A DNA stretch of 15,416 nucleotides. Source: Cerioporus squamosus (lineage: Eukaryota > Basidiomycota > Agaricomycetes > Polyporales > Polyporaceae). The stretch spans positions 1-15,416 of the forward strand of contig JABYQS010000685.1 in assembly GCA_022592435.1 (NCBI GenBank), read 5' to 3'. Positions 1 through 7,955 of the stretch are shown in pieces. How positions within the stretch are numbered: position 1 is the stretch's first letter; each line of letters begins with the position of its first letter. The translations under genes were made by a program, and so were the position numbers. Below the pieces are notes generated by a model. That model was not told the origin of the DNA. It saw only the letters and a program-made list of their open reading frames with translations, and did not search any database.

Positions 1-71
1 GGTCTGCTGACCGCGCGAAAGCGGGTTCGACTCCCCGACAGAGAGAGTCAGATTAGGTTTCTGTTTTTTTT
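1..71 (+). other. Pol III-like B box and T-tract, possible tRNA 3' end or relic
   Basis: GGTTCGACTCC at 24-34 matches the Pol III B-box / tRNA T-loop consensus exactly, and an uninterrupted T8 at 64-71 is a typical Pol III terminator. A small CGC-GAAA-GCG hairpin (14-23) and a GGTC-TGCT-GACC hairpin (1-12) precede it. The T-arm pairs only three of five positions (23-25 with 33-35; 21/37 and 22/36 mismatch), and the window starts too late to show the acceptor or D arm. It could be a degenerate tRNA, a tRNA-derived SINE end, or chance. Confidence 0.25.
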
Positions 72-130
72 GTTTCATCCGTAACAGGCCTGGTGATCCG
101 AGCACTTGAAAGGTGATCGCATCATGCATG

Positions 131-143
131 CCCTGGTACCCTT
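131..143. repeat. left target-site duplication of the LINE (13 bp)
   Basis: CCCTGGTACCCTT occurs here and again at 6016-6028, immediately after the element's (CT)n tail. The flanking bases differ on both sides (130 g versus 6015 c; 144 a versus 6029 g), so the match is exactly 13 bp. This is the signature of target-primed insertion and places the 5' junction of the retrotransposon at 143/144. Confidence 0.85.
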
Positions 144-213
144 AAACCTTCTTGACTTCTTACCACCACCTCAGGCGCCCAGTGGCTCAGTCCGGCAATC
201 CGGTTCCGTCTCG

Positions 214-1644
214 ATGACACCGAATGCCACCCCTCCCGCTACCTCTCGCCGGAGAGGTCGCAAATCCGATCCTCCCCCGCCCACCCAGACGTCCGGGGGC
301 GGCTCGTCGCCAGATGAGCCACCCCCCTCGACCCCGACTGCCACGACCGCTCTAGGCGCGCTCGACCAACTGCTCAACACAATCGAGCAGTTCGACACAA
401 AGTACTTTGCGCAGAAACGCAAAGATGTGGTAACGTCCTTTGTCAAACATGCACGCGATCTCTTTGTTACTGAGTTGACAGCCGCTCGGGCTTCTCCTTC
501 CTCTTCTGGCCCAGGCGCCCTTGCGCCTCCGGGCTCGTCGACTGACCTGTTTTCCATTCAGGAGGTGCTGCGTTCCACGCAGTCCGCCGTCAACTCCCTT
601 CGGAGCGAACTGAAACAAGTCGTCAAGGCGTCAGTGAAGGAGATGTTCGAGGCCGCCCCAGTAGCCGGTACTCTCGCTGGCAATCCTGCAACACCGGCAT
701 CCCGCCCGTCACCCGCGACAGGCCCGCGACCCGAGGACGTCGTCATTGGCATCCCTCGCGCTGCGCGCGGCGGCCCCCCACTCACCACGGTCCCGCCGTC
801 GCAGCTCAAAAGCGAGGTTGACGCGGCCCTTAATGCTTCCGGGATCACAGGTCTCGCTGGTACGCAGATCCGGGGTGTGCGCTCCCTCCCGAACGGGAGC
901 TTGCTAGTCAACGCGAAGACCGCGGCCCAGGCGGAGCTTCTGCTCCGCCACGACGGGTCGTGGCTCCCGCACCTCAAAAGCCTTCATGGCGCTCGCATTG
1001 AGCGCAAGACCTACACACTGGTCGCGGCTTCTGTCCCGATCGAGTTCAACCCCGCGGCGCCCTCGGCCGCCGAGTCCCTGTGGCTTGAGAATTCGGGTGT
1101 GGTGCCCGCGAAGGACTCCCTCCGGGGCCTTCGCTGGCTCCACCCCATCCACCCGGGCACACAGCGCTCCTCCAAACGTGAGGGCACCCTCGTCTTCTCC
1201 GTCCAGGACCGGGCTGTGGCCGATTTCCTCATAAGCAAGTATCTCGCCGTTCGCGGCGCCGTGTGCAAAGTTTCTAAGTACGTCCCACCTCCTCTGCAGT
1301 GCTATCACTGCCAAGCATTCGGCCATACGGCCAAAGCGTGCCCCCATATTTCATCTCCTTCTTCTGTGAGGTGCGGCCGCTGCGCGGCCCCTCACCCGCT
1401 CAAAGATTGCCTCTGCCCTGCCAAGAACGGCAAGTGCTCGGACAGACGGCACTGCGCGCACATTAAGGTCAAATGTGCCAACTGTCAGGGACCTCACAAG
1501 TCCTTCGACAGCAGTTGCCCAGTTAAAGCACTGGAAGAGCGTAAGCTCTTTGCGCGGTTTGACAACGGCTCGCCGTACTTCGACCCCCAATACAAGCCGC
1601 CATCTGAGCCTCCCCGCGCTTACAGCGCGGTGGCCTCAGCATGA
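214..1644 (+). CDS. LINE ORF1: gag-like RNA-binding protein with CCHC zinc knuckles
   Basis: The likely product is a nucleic-acid chaperone that packages the element's own RNA into the retrotransposition particle. From the ATG at 214 it is 476 aa. The first ~100 residues are Pro/Ser/Thr-rich and disordered. The middle (about 190-330) has an RRM-like or gag-like look. Near the C-terminus lie three zinc knuckles: C-X2-C-X4-H-X4-C (363-376), C-X2-C-X3-H-X4-C (387-399) and C-X2-C-X3-H-X6-C (421-435), typical of LINE ORF1 proteins. The frame stays open upstream to ATGs at 106 and 124, but these lie left of or against the target-site duplication and so in host DNA; 214 is the first ATG inside the element. 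The stop overlaps the ORF2 start (ATGA). Confidence 0.88.
   Translation: MTPNATPPATSRRRGRKSDPPPPTQTSGGGSSPDEPPPSTPTATTALGALDQLLNTIEQFDTKYFAQKRKDVVTSFVKHARDLFVTELTAARASPSSSGPGALAPPGSSTDLFSIQEVLRSTQSAVNSLRSELKQVVKASVKEMFEAAPVAGTLAGNPATPASRPSPATGPRPEDVVIGIPRAARGGPPLTTVPPSQLKSEVDAALNASGITGLAGTQIRGVRSLPNGSLLVNAKTAAQAELLLRHDGSWLPHLKSLHGARIERKTYTLVAASVPIEFNPAAPSAAESLWLENSGVVPAKDSLRGLRWLHPIHPGTQRSSKREGTLVFSVQDRAVADFLISKYLAVRGAVCKVSKYVPPPLQCYHCQAFGHTAKACPHISSPSSVRCGRCAAPHPLKDCLCPAKNGKCSDRRHCAHIKVKCANCQGPHKSFDSSCPVKALEERKLFARFDNGSPYFDPQYKPPSEPPRAYSAVASA
1614..1644 (+). promoter_or_regulatory. ATGA stop/start overlap with upstream RNA hairpin, candidate termination-reinitiation signal
   Basis: The ORF2 ATG (1641-1643) overlaps the ORF1 TGA (1642-1644). 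Ten bases upstream, CCGCGCT (1614-1620) and AGCGCGG (1624-1630) form a perfect 7-bp GC-rich stem with a TAC loop. Overlapping stop/start codons are known in some LINEs to allow ORF2 translation by termination-reinitiation. The role of this hairpin is inferred. Confidence 0.55.
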
Positions 1645-4600
1645 GCGCGACCCCCTCGAGGGGGTTGCGAGTCATTTCGTTGAACTGTCGCCGATCGCCG
1701 GAGGTCGTGCTGTCGATCCTTAACAGTACTGACCCCGTGAAATGGGACGTCCTGTGTCTTCAGGAGCTCCCTGCCCGCATCGACACTCTCCCCTCGTTTC
1801 GATCCTCTCATTGGACTCTCCACCTCCCTAGCGCGGCTAGTCCGAGCGACCCCGACGCTGCCATTCGCAGCGTCATTTATGTCAGCAACGCCCTTCCTTC
1901 TGACTCGTACACCCAAGTTCCCCTCAAGTCCCGTGATTTATGTGCCGTCCTTTTCTCCTTTTCCTCTGTCTCTCTTTCCATCTTCTCTGTTTACAATCCG
2001 CCTGGCTCAGACACTTCCGTCCCTTTCCTTCGTTCTGCTCTCTGCGACCCCAGCGTCGCTTCCTCATCGCATCTTGTTGTCGGTGATTTCAACATGCTCC
2101 ACCCATTGTGGTCTGGCCCACACGTACCCCAGCGTACATGTTGTTCCGACGCAGAATCGCTACTACAAGTCCTAGCTGAACACCACTTGGCTCCCTCTCT
2201 CCCGGAGGGCCTCCGAACGTTCTACTCTGAGGCCCATCGGACGTGGTCCACTCTGGATCTTGTGTTTGTTTCTCATGCAGTCAGTGACATTGTTACGCGC
2301 TGCGATACTGGCTTTGGGCATGGCAGTGACCACCGAAGCATTGAGGTTGAGCTCAACCTCGACGTCCCATCAACCCCTCCCCCCGTGCGCAGGAATTGGC
2401 GGGAGACTGACTGGGACCGGTATCAGGCCTCTGTGGCAGCACAATGGGCTGCACGGCGTATCTTCGATCGCTCGAAGGAGCTCGCCGCCATCATCGACAT
2501 TGACTCACTGGTTTCTGATATTACAGACATCTTGACACAGGCCGCTGACGGGTCCGTCCCCGAAGCTAAGCCGTGTCCGTACTCCAGACGCTGGTGGTGC
2601 CCCGAGCTCACCGCGTTGAAGTGCATCGCACGCCGGTTATCGAACCGTGCCTCTCGCCGCAGCGCCTCCCCCGGGGATGCAGCGGCCGCGCGCGCTGCCG
2701 CCAAGGAGTACCACACGGCAATTCGACGTCAGAAGCGCCGCCACTGGCGCGAGTACGTCGAATCAGCTACGGAGCAGTCCGTCTGGCAGGCCAGCAAGTA
2801 TGTCACACAAGCCCCCGAAAACACCCTCGCCTCTCGCCTTCCCGCCCTGCACCTCCCCGATGGTTCAACTGCTCAGACCCGTGAGCAGAAGGGTGATGCC
2901 CTTATGGCTCAGTTCTTCCCAGAACCCCCACCCGCATCACTAGATGACATTGACGATGCTGAGTACGACCCTCAGCTCCCTTTCTCCCTCTTCACGGAGG
3001 AGGAGGTGGCTGCGGCGGTCGCGAACCTGAGCCCATTCAAGGCTCCCGGTCCCTCGGGAGTCCCGAACGCGGCTCTCAAGGAGTGTTCGCTAATCATTGT
3101 CCCGGTGTTCACTAACCTCATCAACAGATGCATTGAGCTCGGGCACCACCCAGCTCAATGGAAGTTCTTCACGACCATCACGCTACGCAAGCCCGGGAAA
3201 CCGAGCTACCTCGTCCCCAAGGCATACCGCCCTATCGCCCTTGAAGACACCTCCAGCAAGGTCATCGAGTCGGTTATCGCCCGCCGGCTGGCCTCCATTG
3301 CAGAGGAGCACAACCTCCTCCCTCCCAACCACTTTGGAGGCCGCCCCCAGCGCACGGGCACCGACGCTGTGCTGCACGTTGTGCAGCGCATCAAGGACTC
3401 GTGGCGCGTCCACAAAGTGACTTCTGTTCTTTACCTCGACATCTCGTCGGCGTTCCCATCCGTCAATCACCGTCGCTTGCTGCACAACCTACGCAAGCGT
3501 GGGGTCCCCGAGCCTTTGGTTCGCTGGATCGCGGAATTCCTGACAGAGCGTCGTACGCAGTTGAAGTTCGATGACTTCACTTCCGGTCCTCTGCTTGCTG
3601 ACTGTGGTATCCCACAGGGTTCTCCTCTCTCCCCCATCCTTTACCTTTTCTATTCCTCAGATCTCCTGGAACTCATCGATCCGAAGGATCGCGAGCGTGC
3701 CTCCATCGGCTACATCGACGACACGTCCATCACGGTCAGGTCGGAGAGCATTGCGACCAACATCCGCATGCTCTCGGAGATCGTCCCACTCCTCCTCGAT
3801 TGGTCGACGCGACATGCGTGTCGGTTCGACATTGGCAAGTTTCAGTTAGTTCACTATACCCGCAATAGAGCTCGCTACGCCCCTCTCCCTCTCCAGATTG
3901 ACCAGCACCTTGTGGTCCCTGAAGAGTCAGCGAAATACCTCGGCATCATCATCGACCGCCAACTACGGTGGCACGAGCACGTCGACGCTGCGATCGCCAA
4001 AGGGGTTGCAGCCGTCCTGGCCATCGGACGGCTCGCACGACCTACCTTTGGCCTCCCACATTGCTACGCGCGACAACTCTTCACCGCAGTCGTTTGTCCG
4101 AAGCTCGAGTATGGCCTGCCGGTGTGGTACACACCCGTCATCCGCCGAGAAGGTGCGCGCAGTGCCGCAGGCTCCGTGGGCATTGCAAGGCGTATTAGCA
4201 AGGTCCAACGGGTGGCCGCGCTCATGATCACAGGCGCGTTTAGGTCCACCTCCACAGTCTTCATCGACTACCATGCAGACCTGCTGCCGACGGAGTTGCG
4301 TCTCAATCAAGCTGCCCACCGCGCGGCGGTACGCCTCGCGTCGCTACCTGCCCACCATCCACTGTATAGCTCGGTTCGCCGCTGCATGACCACGCTTCCC
4401 CGGCTGCATCACTCCCCTCTCCACCTCCTCTTCCACTCCTTCCCGGAGGTCCGGGACGTCCAGCCTGCGTGCGTATCGCATTCCGTCCATGCCGCTGACC
4501 CGTCGTGCGAGTTCGTCATGGGGGACACCAAGGCATCCGCCCGGGCTCGGGCAGTCGAGGCGCTAGGGAGCCGCGACACATGTGTCTTCGCACTCGGATG

Positions 4601-5507
4601 TGCTTCTGGTTCCAAGGTAGGTGCAGCAGCGGTGGCCGCCATACGTGACGGTGGGAGGGTCTCACTGCGAGCATCCCTCGGACCTGTCGCTGAGCGGCAG
4701 GTACACGACGGCGCGCTCGCGGCGCTGACTCTCGCTGTGTGCGCGATTATGCAGTGCCCTCGGGTCACGCGCGCCAGCGTCCTAGTCCCAGACCGCGCGG
4801 CGGTCACTGCTCTCACCTCTCAGCCAGGCCATCCACTCTCCCAGCTCTTCTGGGAGAGACTACGCGTTGCACGCCGGGCTCGCTCCTCTCTACGCGTCCG
4901 GATTGTCTGGGCCCCTCCGGGCAGCGACCCAACCCCCTTCGAACACGTCCGCTGTCAAGCACGGGACGATGCCAAGGCCGCCGCCGAGGGCTTCGAGTCG
5001 CCAGACGCAGGCATTCCACCAAAGGTCCGTCACACGCTCCATCACCTTGGCAACCCCGCTTCGGTCCTCCTGAAGCGGTACGATGTACAAGTGCACGAGC
5101 AGTGGCGCGCGATATGGGAGGCCTCTCGTCAGGGTCAGCGGTTCATGCGAGCCATGAACAGCGCACCACCAGGTGATGCAGTTCGGAAGCTGTACCGCGG
5201 TCTCTCGCGGCGACAATGCAGCATCTTGACGCAGTTGCGCAGTGGTCACGTCGGGCTTAACGCCTTCCTCGCCAAGATCCGTGTTCTGGACTCAGGCCTG
5301 TGCCTCACATGTCGCACACCGGAGACCGTCGCCCATTACATGCTCTCCTGCCGACGCTTCGTCGCTGCCCGCCACGAGCTGCGCATCGCGATCAACGGGC
5401 CTATGTCCCTCCGGACCACCATCGGCGACCCCGAGGCGCGCGCCGCAGTCTTGGCTTTCGTCGAGTCCACGGGCCGGTTCGAAGCCTACTGCGCGAACCC
5501 AGGTTGA
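1641..5507 (+). CDS. LINE ORF2: AP-like endonuclease / reverse transcriptase / RNase H-like / zinc finger polyprotein
   Basis: This enzyme nicks the target and reverse-transcribes the element RNA from the nick. It has 1288 aa and no stops. The endonuclease/exonuclease/phosphatase domain (about 8-240) keeps its motif residues: N15, E42 (LQE), YNPP 118-121, GDFN 148-151, S203-T-L-D206 and S229-D-H231. The reverse transcriptase (about 440-760) has the catalytic D600 in LDIS, GIPQGSP (656-662) and YIDD (691-694). Residues about 978-1118 look like RNase H, with D1051 and D1109-D1110 at expected places, but the usual DGS aspartate and the glutamate of the second motif are missing. A C-X2-C-X7-H-X4-C finger (C1221, C1224, H1232, C1237) ends the protein, as in zf-RVT. 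The copy appears competent apart from the doubtful RNase H region. Confidence 0.95.
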   Translation: MSATPSRGLRVISLNCRRSPEVVLSILNSTDPVKWDVLCLQELPARIDTLPSFRSSHWTLHLPSAASPSDPDAAIRSVIYVSNALPSDSYTQVPLKSRDLCAVLFSFSSVSLSIFSVYNPPGSDTSVPFLRSALCDPSVASSSHLVVGDFNMLHPLWSGPHVPQRTCCSDAESLLQVLAEHHLAPSLPEGLRTFYSEAHRTWSTLDLVFVSHAVSDIVTRCDTGFGHGSDHRSIEVELNLDVPSTPPPVRRNWRETDWDRYQASVAAQWAARRIFDRSKELAAIIDIDSLVSDITDILTQAADGSVPEAKPCPYSRRWWCPELTALKCIARRLSNRASRRSASPGDAAAARAAAKEYHTAIRRQKRRHWREYVESATEQSVWQASKYVTQAPENTLASRLPALHLPDGSTAQTREQKGDALMAQFFPEPPPASLDDIDDAEYDPQLPFSLFTEEEVAAAVANLSPFKAPGPSGVPNAALKECSLIIVPVFTNLINRCIELGHHPAQWKFFTTITLRKPGKPSYLVPKAYRPIALEDTSSKVIESVIARRLASIAEEHNLLPPNHFGGRPQRTGTDAVLHVVQRIKDSWRVHKVTSVLYLDISSAFPSVNHRRLLHNLRKRGVPEPLVRWIAEFLTERRTQLKFDDFTSGPLLADCGIPQGSPLSPILYLFYSSDLLELIDPKDRERASIGYIDDTSITVRSESIATNIRMLSEIVPLLLDWSTRHACRFDIGKFQLVHYTRNRARYAPLPLQIDQHLVVPEESAKYLGIIIDRQLRWHEHVDAAIAKGVAAVLAIGRLARPTFGLPHCYARQLFTAVVCPKLEYGLPVWYTPVIRREGARSAAGSVGIARRISKVQRVAALMITGAFRSTSTVFIDYHADLLPTELRLNQAAHRAAVRLASLPAHHPLYSSVRRCMTTLPRLHHSPLHLLFHSFPEVRDVQPACVSHSVHAADPSCEFVMGDTKASARARAVEALGSRDTCVFALGCASGSKVGAAAVAAIRDGGRVSLRASLGPVAERQVHDGALAALTLAVCAIMQCPRVTRASVLVPDRAAVTALTSQPGHPLSQLFWERLRVARRARSSLRVRIVWAPPGSDPTPFEHVRCQARDDAKAAAEGFESPDAGIPPKVRHTLHHLGNPASVLLKRYDVQVHEQWRAIWEASRQGQRFMRAMNSAPPGDAVRKLYRGLSRRQCSILTQLRSGHVGLNAFLAKIRVLDSGLCLTCRTPETVAHYMLSCRRFVAARHELRIAINGPMSLRTTIGDPEARAAVLAFVESTGRFEAYCANPG

Positions 5508-5990
5508 CCCTTCCAGCACCGAGCTCTTCTGGCTGCCCCCCCCCTCTCAGGTTCCTGTGACGCCTCCTTTTCCCCGATGATGTTCCCTGTTCCCAGTGAT
5601 GATCCCTTTTTCTTCCTTTCTGTTCTGTTACTACGTAGATCCTCTCTACTCCCCGAGGGCTTACCCCCCGTATCACCAACCCAGGGCACGCACCCTTCCG
5701 CCTCCTGTATGTTCTCGTGACTCATGTTCTCCTCCCCGTACTGTACTCCCATCATTCCTACTAGTCTTCCTTTCAGCGCACGTCCGACGCGCCAGCTTTC
5801 CTCTCGTATGATAACTCCCTCCGCAGTTTTTGTTCTTCCTCTCTCACACAACACCCGGACATTGTATCGTTAGCCACATGCAACATATTGTGCTGTACCA
5901 GTACGTACTATGTAGGTTAGCTGTACGGCAGATTAGTAGAAGTGGCACCTTCGGCCGAGCACGGCCTCACTGCCACTATAATCAATGAAG
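5508..5990 (+). other. LINE 3' UTR with terminal stem-loop at 5941-5977
   Basis: The non-coding tail after the ORF2 stop is pyrimidine-rich in its first half. Near its end, AGTGGCA (5941-5947) pairs perfectly with TGCCACT (5971-5977). Inside this, GGCCG (5953-5957) pairs with CGGCC (5962-5966) around an AGCA loop, separated from the outer stem by an internal loop. The structure ends 13 bases before the (CT) tail. By analogy with stringent LINEs whose RT binds a 3' stem-loop, this is a candidate template-recognition site; the function is inferred. Confidence 0.7.
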
Positions 5991-6014
5991 CTCTCTCTCT
6001 CTCTCTCTCTCTCT
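5991..6014 (+). repeat. (CT)12 microsatellite 3' tail of the LINE
   Basis: Twelve uninterrupted CT units directly follow ATCAATGAAG and lead, after one C, into the right target-site duplication. The position shows it is the element's 3' tail: it ends the element in place of poly(A), like the simple-repeat tails of some I/jockey-type LINEs. There is no CT repeat next to the left duplication, so it was not part of the target. Confidence 0.85.
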
Positions 6015-6015
6015 C

Positions 6016-6028
6016 CCCTGGTACCCTT
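6016..6028. repeat. right target-site duplication of the LINE (13 bp)
   Basis: Second copy of CCCTGGTACCCTT, identical to 131-143. It starts one base after the (CT)12 tail and marks the return to host DNA. Confidence 0.85.
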
Positions 6029-7749
6029 GAGCCGCTTTAGTTTGGACGCTGATCTAAGTATTGTGCAAATGCTTCAACTGTGCGATTCAGACTTGGCAGC
6101 CTGCCACCCGCAACTCTACCCTTGAGGCCTTTCGATCCCCGAGCCCCATATCTCTCAGTTCAGATACAGGATTTTTGGGGTACTTTTAGGCCCCGAGTAC
6201 GACCACATTATTGTTTGTGGACGGCTCAGCCAAGTCATGGTACTATTAGTCGAGCGCCTAACCCTACTTGCCAATGGTTTCCGGGGTCCTGCTACTAGTT
6301 TGTTCTTGACCTCCGTCGGCCTCTGAGCTTTGGCAAATGCAAAGTCTGTGCTTCAGGCTCGAGTGGACGCAAGGACGGGTAAATGTCTCACTTTTCTGGG
6401 CTTTAGTGGCCTCAGTCCGGGCTTCAGGCCTGAACACTCTGAGAGCAGTTGCTACTAACCACCTGCTTTCCTTCGCGCCATAAGCGTGGCCAGAGCCTGG
6501 TTCATCCAGCTTCGAGCCCACATCCAACATAAATCGGATCTGACGGATCTCATCTCGCAAACGTGAGCAATACTTACTCACAATGGGCCAAATAGGTAAG
6601 TTGTATGTTCAACGATCTCCGGCAGATGTGAACCATCACCTTGCCCACAGAGGTTATCACCTTGGACTCTTACCGGTCACCGATTCGTAAGTATCGCTAT
6701 AAGCTCGCTGCTATAGTACATATCGGGACGCAGAGGGCTCGTGTTGTCGACCCCTGCCACTCATGATCAGCGGCGACCATACTCACGCGCCGGGACTGTG
6801 GGCGCGTCAGGACCGCTGTCGCCTCGATACCTCACCTGGAACAAAACCTCGAAGTTTGAACAAGCAAATGCCGTCCGGCAACAAGACTGGAAACCGAGAG
6901 GCGCAGTGTGGCGGCACCGACTTATCCGGATACCGGACGAGGACAACAGGCTCGGCTGTCCTTACGCGCATCTGCTGTTGCCCTTTATCTCGACTGCCGG
7001 CTGAGGCCGTGCCTCATTTGTTGGTCTGTGAACGGACCCCGGCAACGTTCCCACTAGCTCTCTGTGGACGTCGGTGGGTCCACCCGGAGATATGCTGCGC
7101 GACAGTCGCCTCGCGCAGACAACACAGACGATGGTACGTTGTTTCATGCGGGTCGTCAAGGGCAGGCACCTGTTGTTCTTCAGTTGCGTATTGTTTGACC
7201 GCTACCGTAGCTCGCGGTAAGTTGTACAGTCTTCGTCCATAGGTTTTGCGACTTACTCGCGTCTCTGCAGGTGTGTTCTGTGATTCCACTTCGTGGCGCA
7301 TGACAGGACGTGATGACCGGGACTTTGCTGTGAGTGGCTCGGGATCAGTCCACGTCCTGACCTCGTGTACTCGAGGGCGGTGGCGGATTCCAAGCCCGCA
7401 TGCTGTCTCACTCTCCTGACCCTTTAAAAAGCAGGGACACAGGCACTCCGACCAACTCCGCTGACGACCTCTTCCCATTTCCTCAGTTCTCCTGCTCAGT
7501 ACGTTCGTCTCGGCCGTCACTTGCTCCTCTCCCGAGTACAGCAATACGGAACGCGGAGCTCTCCGATGCAGCGGATCGCACCGCCCATCCTGCAGGCATC
7601 AAATAGTCATCCCAGAAATGACTGGTGTTCAATAGCATCTCACTGGTCAGTCCTTTTCAGGAAGGAGTGTATAGAGGCTGGGCCATGCACTTCCCAAACA
7701 CCTGCTCTGTCCGTCGAGTTGGGCCCCACAGGCGTCCTCAACTGCCTAC
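6029..7749. other. intergenic region, no supported gene
   Basis: Open frames here are short and lack recognisable motifs. I found no convincing splice chain joining them. A 12-bp palindrome TTCAGGCCTGAA lies at 6423-6434. Nothing else could be supported. Confidence 0.6.
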
Positions 7750-7772
7750 GCCACAATGCCCGCAATTGTGGC
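7750..7772. promoter_or_regulatory. 8-bp inverted repeat upstream of the TATA box, candidate operator
   Basis: GCCACAAT (7750-7757) and ATTGTGGC (7765-7772) are perfect inverted copies separated by 7 bases. The pair ends 15 bases upstream of the TATA box of the 7956 gene. Position and symmetry suggest a dimeric transcription-factor site; no factor is known. Confidence 0.4.
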
Positions 7773-7787
7773 AGGTTACGCCCGCAC

Positions 7788-7794
7788 TATATAA
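7788..7794 (+). promoter_or_regulatory. TATA box (TATATAA)
   Basis: TATATAAG lies about 165 bases before the ATG at 7956, leaving a 5' leader of roughly 130-140 nt if transcription starts about 30 bases downstream. A splice-donor-like GTGAGT at 7801 follows too closely to be in the transcript. Confidence 0.55.
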
Positions 7795-7955
7795 GCTGAC
7801 GTGAGTATGCAGCCTGCTCCCGTCTCTCTACCTGAAGTTAACACCTCACCTACCGCTCACGCCCTGCCTATACCACCTTTCCGCGTCCTCCGTCCGCACA
7901 CGTCCCACAAATATCACTCTATCATCATCTCCTCGAAGCTCATCATCTGGAAGCC

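Larger units (their letters stand above)
144..6015 (+). mobile_element. intact non-LTR retrotransposon (LINE), fungal Tad/I-like, with RNase H-like region
   Basis: A complete LINE of about 5.87 kb. In order it has a 70-bp 5' UTR, ORF1 (CCHC gag-like), ORF2 (endonuclease, reverse transcriptase, RNase H-like region, zinc finger), a 3' UTR of about 480 bp with a terminal stem-loop, and a (CT)12 tail. Perfect 13-bp duplications flank it. Both ORFs lack stops and frameshifts and the duplications are identical, so the insertion is probably recent and the copy may be autonomous. Clade placement is inferred from the two-ORF architecture and the APE-RT-RNH-zf order, which resembles fungal Tad1-type elements. 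There are no LTRs, integrase or protease. Confidence 0.93.

Noticed and set aside
1..47. A true tRNA gene
   Set aside because: Only a B box and part of a T-arm are visible; two of five T-stem pairs mismatch and the 5' half is outside the window.
106..213. N-terminal extension of LINE ORF1 from ATG 106 or 124
   Set aside because: These codons lie outside or on the target-site duplication and so in host DNA; the element's own first ATG is at 214.
5991..6014. CT repeat as an independent genomic microsatellite
   Set aside because: It lies exactly between the LINE 3' UTR and the right target-site duplication, so it is the element's tail.
7014..7544. 176-codon minus-strand open frame
   Set aside because: Irregular composition without motifs or promoter; likely chance in GC-rich DNA.
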